From contig JADKCG010000012.1 in assembly GCA_016714745.1 (NCBI GenBank), forward strand, positions 26,798 through 90,797: 64,000 bases of DNA, written 5' to 3'. Shown piece by piece: positions 44,388 to 53,665 of the stretch (the first letter of the stretch is position 1; the number at the start of each line of letters is the position of its first letter). The notes beneath the pieces are model-generated. The model did not search any database. It was not told where the DNA came from and saw nothing but the letters and a program-made list of their open reading frames with translations. Origin of the DNA: Elusimicrobiota bacterium (GTDB taxonomy: Bacteria > Elusimicrobiota > Elusimicrobia > FEN-1173). A program made the position numbers and the translations under genes.

Positions 44388-46278
44388 CTATCCCGCCATC
44401 GCCCTCAATCCGCTCGGAACCATCGCTGTGGTCCATCCGTAGCGGAATATCTTTAAAAGATTGTGCACCGTGTTGTAAAGCTTCCACTGGATGTTCACCT
44501 TCTTATTCCCTTTTAACGTGAACCGGTCTAACCCCAGCGCGTGTCGGATATTGCCGAACACCGGCTCAATCAATCCCATCCTCCGACTATAAATGAAACG
44601 TCCCATCGCGCTGTCGATCTTTTGAATCATTCCCGTCGTTGCGTTCTCCACTGCCGGGGGGCGGTGACGTCCTTCGAACTTATACACCTGCCGATATTTC
44701 GTGTTGGGGTTTTGAAGGCATTTCACTCGGAGCGTACAGCCTCGGCACGCCGTGATCTTTGCTTTGTAGGCCACCCCGTAGAATCCGTTGGGCGTGACGT
44801 GCTTCCTGTATCCTATATACAACTCACTGCCTGCCGGGCACACCAGTTTTCCTCGCTCGTTGAACTTGAAATCGTCCGGGGCAAAGAACCGTTTTTCCGG
44901 TTTCGTTCCCTGGATCCCTTCGATCTTCTCTCTGTGCCGATCCGCCGTCGCATACGCGGGGTCCCGCTTTCTCATGTTCCGGTCCGCCACGTAGCCATTG
45001 ATCTCCTTGCCCTCCAACATCTTCATGTTCGCTTCGCTGTGGAACCCGCTGTCCGCCAACAGTGGCGCCGACTTCAACAGGGATTCTGTGTCCCCAGAGC
45101 CGCGAATGTCTTTTCCACGGACTCCACCATGGGTTCCAGCAGTTTTACTTCACTGCCTTCTCCAAACGCCTCTGCGGAGACCACCACCTGGTATTCCCCG
45201 TCCACAGCCGCCACACCGTTGTAGCCCTGAACAACGCCGTGTGAGCTCACCATCTTTGCGCTTTCGTTATCCAGTGTTGCGACCGGCTAATTGGTTCAAT
45301 TTTGGCCGGGCGATTTTGTGTGGCGGCAAGGAGCAAGGAGGGCGCATACCGGGAGTATGTAACTGACGAGCGACGCAGTCCGCCGCGCAAAAGCGCCCGG
45401 CCCTTCCTTAATGGATCGCATCGCTTTAGCAATGCGAATATAAAGTGGAAGGGAGACCCGCCTCCGTCCGGCTTCTTCGTTGCTCGTCGGTTACGACGGC
45501 CCGCATCGCGTCCTCCTCACGCCTCAAATCGAACGGATTCGGGTCTCCAAAATTGAACCAATTAGCCGGTCGCAACACTAAAGGTGGCTTTTCTTTGGGA
45601 GACCCGTGTGACCAATCTTGTCCTCCTGGGTTTTCAACCATTCATCCAGCGTGGCGATCTTTTCTTCTAAGGCCTTAATCGCTTTCTCTTCCTTGGCCCT
45701 CACCTCCGCCGGGAGAACCTGTTTTCCCGCGTCTACTTCCTTATGTTTGGCCACCAAGGTCTCCACCAGTTTTGAAAACTTCGCCTTTTTCTTTTCGAAG
45801 TCCTCCTTTGTCCCGGACCACTCCTTTGACGCGTTCGATGAGATCTTGCACCCATCAATGGCAAACATCTCCCGCCCGATCAACCCCAGTTCGTCGCAGT
45901 AAAGCAGAACGTCGACGAACAGGCCCTTAATCCTGGGCCCATTTCACGGATGAACTGCGCGATGATCGTAAAGTGCGGCACACTTCGGGCGGAGAGGGCC
46001 ATGGACACCACGTTTTGTTCACACGCAAAGGCGATGTCGCGGCTTGAAATCATGCCCCGCGCGTAGGCCGCGAGAACAATCTTTAACATGACCCGCGGAT
46101 CGTAGGCCGGGGCGCCGACGTCGTCATTTTTCCTCAAAGCATCAAAGGCAGTCATATTGATTTTGTGGTCAATGACGTAACAGAGGGCATGCTCGAAACT
46201 GCCGGGGAGGATTTGGTGTTCGAACTGGATAGAAACAAACTGGCCCTGCGCGTAGTTGGCTTCTTTATACCGCGGCAT
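44388..46278 (-). pseudogene. IS1182-family transposase, copy 1 (broken)
   Basis: The DUF772 N-terminal domain opens MPRYKEANYAQGQFVSIQFE; FAIDGCKISSNASKEWSGT, LLADSGFHSEANMKMLEGKE and a C-terminal DDE_Tnp_1_6-type domain follow (GLIEPVFGNIRHALGLDRF carries the catalytic-type Glu). At least three lesions are seen: a shift near 45930, a MITE at 45273-45579, and a lost C in a CCCC run near 45091. An intact product would be about 540 residues. Confidence 0.85.
45273..45579. mobile_element. MITE nested in IS copy 1
   Basis: The terminal inverted repeats are over 30 bp: the left begins AGTGTTGCGACCGGCTAATT and continues GGTTCAATTTTGG; the right is its reverse complement, ending AACACT. Inside are GC-rich inverted segments and no gene. 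The empty site is seen in IS copies 3 and 5 (CGTTATCGTA(A/G)AGGTGG). Confidence 0.9.
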
Positions 46279-46407
46279 CGGCGACTCCAAAGGTGGGATG
46301 GCCGTCGTTGTAGACGGTAATCCAAGTTTATCTCTTTTTTGTAGGCAGGGCCAGCGCTGGGGAATGAGGCAGGGAAATGGCCGAACGGGGGGTTTTTCTA
46401 CAGACTA

Positions 46408-46464
46408 AACGTATGGAATTCAGCGGCGCCGCTTTGTGGCGTCCGCTGCAATGATTGGTTAGGC
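46408..46464 (-). repeat. attC site 4, main part
   Basis: The arms GGAATTCAGCGGCGCCG and CGGCGTCCGCTGCAATG-like surround a short TTTGTGG loop. The R'' GTTAGGC (plus strand) ends at 46464. Joined to 44148-44155 it gives an uninterrupted attC. Confidence 0.85.
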
Positions 46465-47196
46465 GACATGCTTTGTCCTCTTACAACCAGGGTATCCTGT
46501 ACAACCCCAAAACTGGCCCCCTATTTGGGATCCGCGGCGCGCAGTTCTCAAAGACCATTTTTTCCCACACACCGGACAACTTGGATTTTCCCTATTACGG
46601 TATAGGTTTTGGAGATGAAACCGATTTACATCCGGAACTGATATCGCACTTTTCTCAAACTTTAGAACAAAGGCCCGAACATCCGAATCATCAAACTCAA
46701 CCAATGTTTGCGAGCGAACATACTCAACAAAATCCTGAACGCCCATTACGTTGTCGGGCATCGGTGTTTTGAACTGGGCGCTACCGGTAAATACAACGAC
46801 AGAACGTAGCCGTTTTGGATTAATGCCGAGTGTTGCTTCGACTGCTTTAAGATGCTTGTAATTTTGTCGAAGCGGATTGAGAAATGTGTGGCGCCGCCGA
46901 AACAATACCTGAGTCCACACCCGTTCTCGTTCATCCCCGAATATCCAGCCTTTCATGTTCTTGGTCTCAATAATAAAGATTCCATAGCGAGAAATGAGCA
47001 CATGGTCGATCTGAGTCGAACCGTCGGGCGACGGCAAAACAACGTTATGAAATGCGTGGTACGTCCCGTCATTTAATTGAGAATCTATCTTGGATTTGAG
47101 CTTTAGCTCACCGCGACGGCCAATGGACCCCGGCGAACGAAGCAACGAGAGTTTTACGACCAGTATTAAAAACGCGCATACGACGACCCATTCCAC
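46459..47196 (-). CDS. NERD-domain protein with C-terminal zinc finger (cassette gene)
   Basis: A 245-residue protein. An N-terminal membrane helix (VVVCAFLILVVKLSLL) precedes a NERD nuclease-related domain: RRGELKLKSKIDSQLNDGTY, STQIDHVLISRYGIFIIETKNMKGWIFG. The D/E-x-K core (ID ... ETKN) is intact. A topoisomerase-type zinc ribbon ends the protein (CPVCGKKWSLRTARR ... FWGCTGYPGC). The start is GTG 47196, preceded by a short in-frame-terminated ATG leader. The stop codon TAA lies within attC 4. NERD proteins are predicted DNA-processing nucleases. Confidence 0.85.
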   Translation of the reverse strand: MEWVVVCAFLILVVKLSLLRSPGSIGRRGELKLKSKIDSQLNDGTYHAFHNVVLPSPDGSTQIDHVLISRYGIFIIETKNMKGWIFGDERERVWTQVLFRRRHTFLNPLRQNYKHLKAVEATLGINPKRLRSVVVFTGSAQFKTPMPDNVMGVQDFVEYVRSQTLVEFDDSDVRAFVLKFEKSAISVPDVNRFHLQNLYRNRENPSCPVCGKKWSLRTARRGSQIGGQFWGCTGYPGCKRTKHVA

Positions 47197-47239
47197 TGTT
47201 TATCCGATGGGGTTGAAGACAAATGTAATTTTCATGTCG

Positions 47240-47246
47240 CCTAACG
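47240..47246 (-). repeat. attC site 5, outer R' fragment (GCCTAACG)
   Basis: A short R' remnant left of IS copy 2; AACG is repeated on the other side at 49375-49378. Confidence 0.75.
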
Positions 47247-47478
47247 AGTCTGTAGAAAAATCCTATTTTCGGACGTCCCACCCGGGTAGTGGGCCTCATT
47301 TTTTAATGGGAGCCAACACCGCTCCCTGGCCGGTCGGGGCGAATCCGTTGGAACTTCGGCGGTCCCGCACCCCGCACAGCCCTTCAGTGACTAGTCTAGC
47401 TCCCGTTCAACATAATTTCCAGTCCCTCCTTCCATCTATTACCATCTTTTCTTGTGGATTGTGTGGACAAAGTTTTCT

Positions 47479-49243
47479 CTATCCCGCCATCGCCCTCAAT
47501 CCGCTCAGGACCATCGCTGTGGTCCATCCGTGGAATATCTTTAAAGATTGTGCACCGTGTTGTAAAGCTTCCACTGGATGTTCACCTTCTTATTCCCTTT
47601 TAACGTGAACCGGTCCAACCCCAGCGCGTGTCGGATATTGCCGAACACCGGCTCAATCAATCCCATCCTCCGACTATAAATGAAACGTCCCATCGCGCAC
47701 ACCCTCGGCACGCTGTGATCTTTGCTTTGTAGGCCACCCCGTAGAATCCGTTGGGCGTGACGTGCTTCCTGTATCCTATATACAACTCACTGCCTGCAGG
47801 GCACACCAGTTTTCCTCGCTCGTTGAACTTGAAATCGTCCGGCGCAAAGAACCGTTTTTCCGGTTTCGTTCCTGGATCCCTTCGATCTTCCCTCCGTGTC
47901 GGTCGGCCGTCGCATAGCTGGGATCTCGTTTTCTCATGTTCCGGTCCGCCACGTAGCCATTGATCTCCTTGCCCTCCAACATCTTCATGTTCGCTTCGCT
48001 GTGGAACCCGCTGTCCGCCAACAGTGGCGCCGCTATCAACGGGGATTGCGTGTCCCCCAAGGCCGCGAACGTCTTTTCCACGGACTCCACCATGGGTTCC
48101 AGCAGTTTTACTTCGCTGCCTTCTCCAAACGCCTCCGCGGAGACCACCACCTGGCATTCCCCGTCAACAGCCGCCACACCGTTGTAGCCCTGAACAACGC
48201 CGTGTGAGCTCACCATCTTCGCGCTTTCGTTATCCAGTGTTGCGACCGGCTAATTGGTTCAATTTTGGCCGGGCGATTTTGTGTGGCGGCAAGGAGCAAG
48301 GAGGGCGCATACCGGGAGTATGTAACTGACGAGCGACGCAGTCCGCCGCGCAAACTGCGCCCGCCCTTTCCTTAATGGATCGCATCGCTTTAGCAATGCG
48401 AATATAAAGTGGAAGGGAGACCCGCCTCCGTCCGGCTTCTTCGTTGCTCGTCGGTTACGATGGCCCGCATCGCGTCCTCCTCACGCCTCAAATCCGAACG
48501 GATTCGGGTCTCCAAAATTGAACCAATTAGCCGGTCGCAACACTAAAGGTGGCTTTTCTTTGGGAGACCCGTGTGACTGATCTTGTCCTCCTGGGTTTTC
48601 AACCATTCATCCAGCGTCGCGATCTTATCTTCCAGCGACTTGATCGCCTTCTCTTCCTTGGCCCTCACCTCCGCCGGGAGCACCTGTTTTCCGCGTCAAC
48701 TTCTTATGTTTGGCCACCAAGGTCTCCACTAACTTTAAAAACTTCGCTTTCTTCTTTTCGAAATCCTCTTTTGTGCCGGACCATTCCTTTGACGCGTTCG
48801 ATGAGATCTTGCACCCATCAATCGCAAACATCTCCCGCCCGATCAACCCCAGTTCGTCGCAGTAAAGCAGAACGTCGACGAACAGGCCCTTAATCACAGG
48901 GCCCATTTCACGGATGAACTGCGCGATGGTCGTAAAGTGCGGCACACTTCGGGCGGAGAGCGCCATAAAGATCACGTTCTGTTCGCAGGCAAACGCGATC
49001 TCCCGGCTGGAGATCATCCCGCGGGCGTAAGCGGCCAGGACAATCTTTAGCATCACGCGGGGGTCATACGCCGGAGCCCCGACGGTCTCGTTTTTCCTCA
49101 GAGCATCAAAAGCGGTCATATTGATTTTTGTGGTCAATCACATAGGACAGCGCATGCTCGAAACTGCCGGGGAGGATTTGGTGTTCAAACTGGATGGAAA
49201 CAAACTGCCCCTGCGCGTAGTTGGCTACTTTATACCGCGGCAT
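47479..49243 (-). pseudogene. IS1182-family transposase, copy 2 (broken)
   Basis: The N-terminal part is well kept (RVMLKIVLAAYARGMISSRE; IAFACEQNVIFMALSARSVP). Frameshifts occur near 48693 and 49130, the MITE interrupts the middle, and the C-terminal domain is deleted between about 47698 and 47701. It cannot make an active enzyme. Confidence 0.85.
48236..48544. mobile_element. MITE nested in IS copy 2
   Basis: 309 bp with the same long terminal inverted repeats as 45273-45579, nearly identical inside and inserted at the same transposase codon. Confidence 0.9.
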
Positions 49244-49374
49244 CGGCGACTCCAAAGGGTGGGATGGCCGTCGTTGTCGACGGTAATGCGAGTTTACCTC
49301 TTTTTTGTAAAGCAGGGCCAGCGCTGGGGAATGAGGCAGGGAAATGGCCGAATGGGGGGTTTTTCTACAGACTA

Positions 49375-49436
49375 AACGATAAAGGTCAGCGGCGCGGGCC
49401 GCTCGTGCCCGCGTCCGCTGGACCGCCTTGTTGGGC
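49375..49436 (-). repeat. attC site 5, main part
   Basis: The arms GGTCAGCGGCGCGGGCC and GCCCGCGTCCGCTGGACC surround GCTCGT, ending CCTTGTTGGGC. A standard short attC of this array. Confidence 0.88.
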
Positions 49437-49874
49437 ACTTTGGTTCGGAAATTTCGGACCGTGATGCCATTTCATTAAAGGCGGGTGCAACGGATAGACT
49501 GTAGTCCGGCTAACAGCAGAGTCATAAGTGGCTAGCCAAGCCTCAGGAGCAGATATAAGAAAACCAGCCTCAGCCTCAGACCGATAAAAGTAGGCTGCCC
49601 ATCTCCGCTGATCAAGACCGTACCGCACCTTATTTCGGGTAAAGATATCTTTGACAATAGCCGACAGTTTAGCTCGAGAGTGAACTGTAGGTGTAGAAAT
49701 CACAACCCAGAAAATGCGCACATTATCTGACGAGGCCTCGCCGCCTAGCAAGAGGTAGTCCGGATTAACCGACTGATAACGTGTTCCTTCATCAGGTTTC
49801 GGCCACCTCTCCAGACCGGCAAAGGCTGGGAGAGCAAGTGGTAAAAACATCAAAGCGATTAGAAAATTTTTCAT
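49386..49874 (-). CDS. Small exported protein with attC-encoded tail (cassette gene)
   Basis: About 162 residues from ATG 49874. The signal peptide is MKNFLIALMFLPLALPAFAG. The mature part contains NVRIFWVVISTPTVHSRAKL, DQRRWAAYFYRSEAEAGFL and YPLHPPLMKWHHGP. The C-terminal QSAQQGGPADAGTSGPRR is the translation of attC site 5. The start codon lies 13 nt inside the cassette, and no ribosome binding site is evident. The family is unknown. Confidence 0.72.
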   Translation of the reverse strand: MKNFLIALMFLPLALPAFAGLERWPKPDEGTRYQSVNPDYLLLGGEASSDNVRIFWVVISTPTVHSRAKLSAIVKDIFTRNKVRYGLDQRRWAAYFYRSEAEAGFLISAPEAWLATYDSAVSRTTVYPLHPPLMKWHHGPKFPNQSAQQGGPADAGTSGPRR

Positions 49875-49880
49875 ATTTGT

Positions 49881-49944
49881 GCCCAACGTTCGAATTCAGC
49901 GGCGGGCCGCCTTGTGGCCCGTCCGCTGGAATGAATTGTTGGGC
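49881..49944 (-). repeat. attC site 6 (complete)
   Basis: GCCCAAC and GTTGGGC bound the arms GAATTCAGCGGCGGGCC and GGCCCGTCCGCTGGAATG. It is nearly identical to sites 9 and 13. Confidence 0.92.
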
Positions 49945-49947
49945 ATT

Positions 49948-50289
49948 CTATAATCCCAGTAAAACAGCGAGTTTGTTTGAGACTTCAGATAAAATGTTAT
50001 CGGACGCCTTGAAATAAAAGCGGGCTCCACGAGTCTGCCAATCCAAGCTTTTCACTTGATCGGCAAGAACAACACCGGAGATTCTATCTCCGGAAACAAT
50101 AGGAACTTCAAATGGGTAGTTTTTGATTTGGGTCGTCATGGGACAAAAAATGGCAAGACCTGTTTTTTTATTATAGGTTTCTGGGGACAGGGTTAAGGCA
50201 GGCCTATGGCCCATCTGCTCGTGCCCAGCCTGCGGGGTGAAAGAAAGCCAAACGACATCTCCCCGCTTGGGACAATAAGAATGGGGCAT
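49948..50289 (-). CDS. mazF: MazF-family mRNA interferase toxin (cassette gene)
   Basis: A 113-residue PemK/MazF-fold protein. Family features: KRGDVVWLSFTPQAGHEQMGHRPALTLSPETYN near the start, GLAIFCPMTTQIKNYPFEV in the middle and GVVLADQVKSLDWQTRGARF near the end. It cleaves mRNA at short sequences and is neutralised by MazE. It starts directly next to the mazE stop. The stop lies 3 bp before attC 6. Confidence 0.93.
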   Translation of the reverse strand: MPHSYCPKRGDVVWLSFTPQAGHEQMGHRPALTLSPETYNKKTGLAIFCPMTTQIKNYPFEVPIVSGDRISGVVLADQVKSLDWQTRGARFYFKASDNILSEVSNKLAVLLGL

Positions 50290-50532
50290 TTACCAGACTT
50301 CCTTCCCCAGGGGGGCGCCCCAGTCTTGTTCGGAATGGAGGTTGGATTTAGAAATGTTCTTCAATAGTTGGGAAAGGGAATATTTTTTCTGCCTTGTTGG
50401 TTTCAGCATCATATTTCCGTTTACGATATCAATTTCCACCTCAGATCCGCGATGCAAGTGGATGTCTTTGGCAATAGCACTTGGAATGCGAAAAGCCAGA
50501 CTATTGCCCCATTTTTGAATAGAGAGATTCAA
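50290..50532 (-). CDS. mazE: MazE-family antitoxin (cassette gene)
   Basis: An 80-residue AbrB-type antitoxin: LSIQKWGNSLAFRIPSAIAKDIHL followed by GSEVEIDIVNGNMMLKP forms the swapped-hairpin DNA-binding domain; the acidic tail (SEQDWGAPLGKEVW) should wrap MazF. It starts at TTG 50532 with GGAGG 7 nt upstream. It precedes the toxin in transcription, the usual order. Confidence 0.92.
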   Translation of the reverse strand: MNLSIQKWGNSLAFRIPSAIAKDIHLHRGSEVEIDIVNGNMMLKPTRQKKYSLSQLLKNISKSNLHSEQDWGAPLGKEVW

Positions 50533-50560
50533 TGTGGTCCTCCCAAATGTATCTACTATG

Positions 50561-50588
50561 AGTATACAATATTATTCTTAATTGTCAA
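50561..50588 (-). promoter_or_regulatory. mazEF promoter inside the cassette
   Basis: On the minus strand TTGACA (50588-50583) and TATACT (50566-50561) are 16 bp apart. The cassette therefore carries its own promoter and does not depend on the integron promoter, as is usual for toxin-antitoxin cassettes. Confidence 0.8.
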
Positions 50589-50601
50589 TGGATTTATTGG
50601 T

Positions 50602-50662
50602 GCCTAACCTGAAATCAGCTGCGTTGCCCGCAGGGCAACGTCCGCTGGATTGATTGTTAGAT
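50602..50662 (-). repeat. attC site 7 (complete)
   Basis: GCCTAAC and GTTAGAT bound the arms TCAGCTGCGTTGCCC and GGGCAACGTCCGCTGGATTG. The loop is GCA. Confidence 0.9.
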
Positions 50663-51088
50663 TATTTTATCTGAAAATATTTTTAAATATGATGCTGAAG
50701 ACTCATTGAACTTAGGTGCTTGAACATTAGTTGGTGTATAAATTATGATTTTATAGATTCTTCCTGTGTTGTCATTTAATGGATTTGATAAAATAATGAT
50801 TTTACTCTGATAGTCATACGAAATATCATGTGGGTAATCATCAAAATTATTTTCATTGCCAACCTCGCTTAATAGTTGTCTAACGAATGATTCAACTGTT
50901 AGCGCTGGAACAGAAATTCTATTGTTGCCATCCACCATTGTTACAGAATATTCATAAGCTGTTACACCTTCCCCTTGCGCTCCCGTTTCTCCTGTGGCTC
51001 CAATATCACCTTTGTCTCCTTTTTTACCCATACAAGAAAATAATACTGATACTAATAAAACAATGGATAGAACTCGTAATTTCATCAT
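50657..51088 (-). CDS. Lipoprotein with short collagen-like repeat (cassette gene)
   Basis: A 143-residue protein. The signal peptide ends in a lipobox (VLLVSVLFSC). Directly after it are Gly-X-Y triplets (GKKGDKGDIGATGETGAQGEG), then a globular beta-rich domain (NRISVPALTVESFVRQLLSE; SKIIILSNPLNDNTGRIYKIII). The DNA is far more AT-rich than its neighbours, suggesting a foreign source. The stop codon overlaps attC 7. The function is unknown; surface exposure is likely. Confidence 0.8.
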   Translation of the reverse strand: MMKLRVLSIVLLVSVLFSCMGKKGDKGDIGATGETGAQGEGVTAYEYSVTMVDGNNRISVPALTVESFVRQLLSEVGNENNFDDYPHDISYDYQSKIIILSNPLNDNTGRIYKIIIYTPTNVQAPKFNESSASYLKIFSDKII

Positions 51089-51110
51089 TAAACTCCATTT
51101 TTTATTTTAA

Positions 51111-51176
51111 TCTAACGCCCCAAGGTCAGTGGCGCGGCCCGATCGTGGCCGCGTCCACTGCACCGCCTTGTTGGGC
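51111..51176 (-). repeat. attC site 8 (complete)
   Basis: TCTAACGCC opens it and CCTTGTTGGGC closes it. The arms are AGGTCAGTGGCGCGGCC and GGCCGCGTCCACTGCACC. Confidence 0.9.
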
Positions 51177-51473
51177 AGATCTTAGCTTGAATAAGTAAAT
51201 GGCAGCCACTGCAATACCCCAAGCGAGGCTGTTAATAATAAATGCACTATCACCCAGTCTGTCCAGCAAAGCACGAGGAAAAAAGGTAACTGGGAAGGAA
51301 ACGATCGCAACAGTCCATCCTATCAATAACCGAAGCCACTGGACGAGAGCACCTGGTTCTACTGTTTCCTCAAACAGTCCTCGAAAAAGGATGTGAATCA
51401 AATAGCCCAATGCACGATGAGCTACGGCGACAACCAACGCTACAGTAGCAAACCTCGTTCCGGGTCTCATCAA
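51126..51473 (-). CDS. Small membrane protein with attC-encoded tail (cassette gene)
   Basis: A 115-residue protein with three hydrophobic segments (TRFATVALVVAVAHRALGYL; LLIGWTVAIVSFPVTFF; AFIINSLAWGIAVAAIYLF). The last residues, RSAQQGGAVDAATIGPRH, come from attC site 8. The family is unknown. Its start lies just inside the cassette, 8 bp from the crossover. Confidence 0.7.
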   Translation of the reverse strand: MMRPGTRFATVALVVAVAHRALGYLIHILFRGLFEETVEPGALVQWLRLLIGWTVAIVSFPVTFFPRALLDRLGDSAFIINSLAWGIAVAAIYLFKLRSAQQGGAVDAATIGPRH

Positions 51474-51480
51474 ATCTCCT

Positions 51481-51488
51481 GCCCAACG
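51481..51488 (-). repeat. attC site 9, outer R' fragment (GCCCAACG)
   Basis: The R' remnant beside IS copy 3; AACG is repeated at 53247-53250. Confidence 0.8.
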
Positions 51489-53246
51489 AGTCTGTAGAAA
51501 AATCCTATTTTCTGACGTCCCACCCGGGTCGTGGGCCTCATTTTTTGATGGGAGCCGACACCGCTCCCTGGCCGGTCGGGGCGAATCCGTCGGAACTTCG
51601 GCGGTCCCGCACCCCGCACAGCCCTTCAGTGACTAGTCTAGCTCCCGTTCAACATAATTTCCAGTCCCCTCCTTCCATCTATTGCCATCTTTTCTTGTGG
51701 ATTGTGTGGACAAAGTTTTCTCTATCCCGCCATCGCTCTCAATCCGCTCGGGACCATCGCTGTGGTCCATCCGTAGCGGAATATCTTTAAAAGATTGTGC
51801 ACCGTGTTGTAAAGCTTCCACTGGATGTTGACCTTCTCTTTTCCTCTCAACGTGAACCGGTCCAACCCCAGCGCGTGTCGGATATTGCCGAACACCGGCT
51901 CAATCAATCCCATCCTCCGACTATAGATGAAACGTCCCATCGCGCTATCGATCTTTTGAATCATTCCCGTCGTTGCGTTCACTGCCGCCGGGGGGCGGTG
52001 GCGTCCTTCAAACTTGTAGACCTGCCGATATTTCGTGTTGGGGTTCTGAAGACATTTCGCTCTTAGTTCACACCCTCGGCACGCTGTGATCTTTGCTTTG
52101 TAGGCCACCCCGTAGAATCCGTTGGGCGTGACGTGCTTCCTGTATCCTATATACAACTCACTGCCTGCCGGGCACACCAGTTTTCCTCGCTCGTTGAACT
52201 TGAAATCGTCCGGGGCAAAGAACCGTTTTTCCGGTTTCGTTCCCTGGATCCCTTCGATCTTCCCTCCGTGTCGGTCGGCCGTCGCATACGCGGGGTCCCG
52301 CTTTCTCATGTTCCGGTCCGCCACGTAGCCATTGATCTCCTTGCCCTCCAACATCTTCATGTTCGCTTCGCTGTGGAACCCGCTGTCCGCCAACAATGGC
52401 GCCGACTTCAACGGGGATTCTGTGTCCCCCAGAGCCGCAAATGTCTTGTCCACTGAGTCCACCATCGGCTCCAAGAGTTTCACCTCGCTGCCTTCTCCAA
52501 ACGCCTCCGCGGACACCACCACTTGACATTCCCCGTCCACAGCCGCCACACCGTTATAGCCTTGCACAACGCCATGGGAACTCACCATCTTTGCGCTTTC
52601 GTTATCGTAGAGGTGGCTTTTCTTTGGGAGACCCGTGTGACCAATCTTGTCCTCCTGGGTTTTCAACCATTCATCCAGCGTCGCGATCTTATCTTCCAGC
52701 GACTTGATCGCCTTCGATCAACCCCAGTTCGTCGCAGTAAAGCAGAACGTCGACGAACAGGCCCTTAATCACAGGGCCCATTTCACGGATGAACTGCGCG
52801 ATGGTCGTAAAGTGCGGCACACTTCGGGCGGAGAGCGCCATAAAGATCACGTTCTGTTCGCAGGCAAACGCGATCTCCCGGCTGGAGATCATCCCGCGGG
52901 CGTAAGCGGCCAGGACAATCTTTAGCATCACGCGGGGGTCATACGCCGGAGCCCCGACGGTCTCGTTTTTCCTCAGAGCATCAAAGCGGTCATATTGATT
53001 TTGTGGTCAATCACATAAGACAGCGCATGCTCGAAACTGCCGGGGAGGATTTGGTGTTCGAACTGGATGGAAACAAACTGGCCTTGCGCGTAATTGGCTT
53101 CTTTTGTAGCGCGGCATCGGCGACTCCAAGGGTGGGATGGCCGTCGTTGTCGACGGTAATGCGAGTTTACCTCTTTTTTGTAGGCAGGGCCAGCGCTGGG
53201 GAATGAGGCAGGGAAATGGCCGAACGGGGGGTTTTTCTACAGACTA
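51489..53246 (-). mobile_element. IS1182-like element copy 3 (no MITE, internal deletion)
   Basis: Termini and AACG flanks as in copy 1. The MITE position is empty. About 190 bp of the transposase gene is lost at about 52713, where GATCGCCTTC joins GATCAACCCC; the deletion ends at a GATC repeat. Confidence 0.9.
51722..53117 (-). pseudogene. IS1182-family transposase, copy 3 (deleted)
   Basis: This copy has the best preserved C-terminal half: one open frame of 314 codons covers the DDE domain (HGVVQGYNGVAAVDGECQVV, LLADSGFHSEANMKML, GLIEPVFGNIRHALGLDRF). The N-terminal half is fused out of place by the deletion at 52713 and a shift near 52985. Confidence 0.85.
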
Positions 53247-53306
53247 AACGTTAGAATTCAGCGGCGGGCCGCCGTGTGGCCCGTCCGCTGGAATGAATTG
53301 TTGGGC
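53247..53306 (-). repeat. attC site 9, main part
   Basis: The arms AGAATTCAGCGGCGGGCC and GGCCCGTCCGCTGGAATG, ending AATTGTTGGGC. Confidence 0.88.
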
Positions 53307-53310
53307 ATTG

Positions 53311-53589
53311 TTACGATATTCGTACAATCCTGCCCTTTTGCCCCGAAACGGAGGATACAGTTTCCAAAATCTCACGAACGATCTGCTCTGTCCGTTCGGG
53401 CGCCATTTCTCGATGAAAGCTCACCTGAATGCCAGGATCTTCATAGGAAAAAGAAATTTCACATCCCTCAACTTCAATCCGCATGTTATCGATACTCCGA
53501 TATGGGACTCGTTGAGGACGATACGGATTCGACTCCGACGGGAAATCAAACCAGTCGCCATCCTCGCGTCGAATCAAGTATTCAATCAT
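53311..53589 (-). CDS. Small cytosolic hypothetical protein (cassette gene)
   Basis: About 92 residues from ATG 53589, with GGAG 6 nt upstream. No signal peptide. The sequence is strand-rich (MIEYLIRREDGDWFDFPSES; MRIEVEGCEISFSYEDPGIQ) with a C-terminal helix (RTEQIVREILETVSSV). The family is unknown. The stop lies 4 bp from attC 9, a compact cassette layout. Confidence 0.72.
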   Translation of the reverse strand: MIEYLIRREDGDWFDFPSESNPYRPQRVPYRSIDNMRIEVEGCEISFSYEDPGIQVSFHREMAPERTEQIVREILETVSSVSGQKGRIVRIS

Positions 53590-53601
53590 ATAATCTCCAA
53601 T

Positions 53602-53661
53602 GCCCAACGAAAAGCTCACCGGCGCGCGCGTGCGCGCGTCCGGTGTAGCGTTTTGTTAGCC
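53602..53661 (-). repeat. attC site 10 (complete)
   Basis: GCCCAAC and GTTAGCC bound AAGCTCACCGGCGCGCGCG and CGCGCGTCCGGTGTAGCG. The stem is an uninterrupted alternating CG run. Confidence 0.88.
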
Positions 53662-53665
53662 ATTG

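Larger units (their letters stand above)
44156..46407 (-). mobile_element. IS1182-like element copy 1 (with nested MITE)
   Basis: The ends AGTCTGTAGAAAAA and TTTTTCTACAGACT form the terminal inverted repeats. AACG flanks both sides (44152-44155 and 46408-46411). It carries a transposase remnant of the DUF772 plus DDE type on the minus strand. The 2,252 bp length includes a 307 bp nested element; without it the length is about 1.94 kb, as in copy 5. The target is the R' arm of attC 4. Confidence 0.9.
47247..49374 (-). mobile_element. IS1182-like element copy 2 (with nested MITE, internal deletion)
   Basis: Same termini as copy 1 and AACG on both sides. It carries the same MITE at the same point. 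A deletion of about 190 bp near 47698-47701 joins 'CCCATCGCG' to 'CACACCCTCGG', removing part of the C-terminal transposase domain. Confidence 0.9.

Noticed and set aside
44541..45224. Plus-strand open frames inside the IS copies (e.g. 227 codons)
   Set aside because: They are antisense shadows of the conserved transposase and recur only where the transposase does.
46455..46772. Plus-strand 105-codon frame in the NERD cassette
   Set aside because: It is antisense to a gene with intact NERD and zinc-ribbon motifs and has no ribosome binding site.
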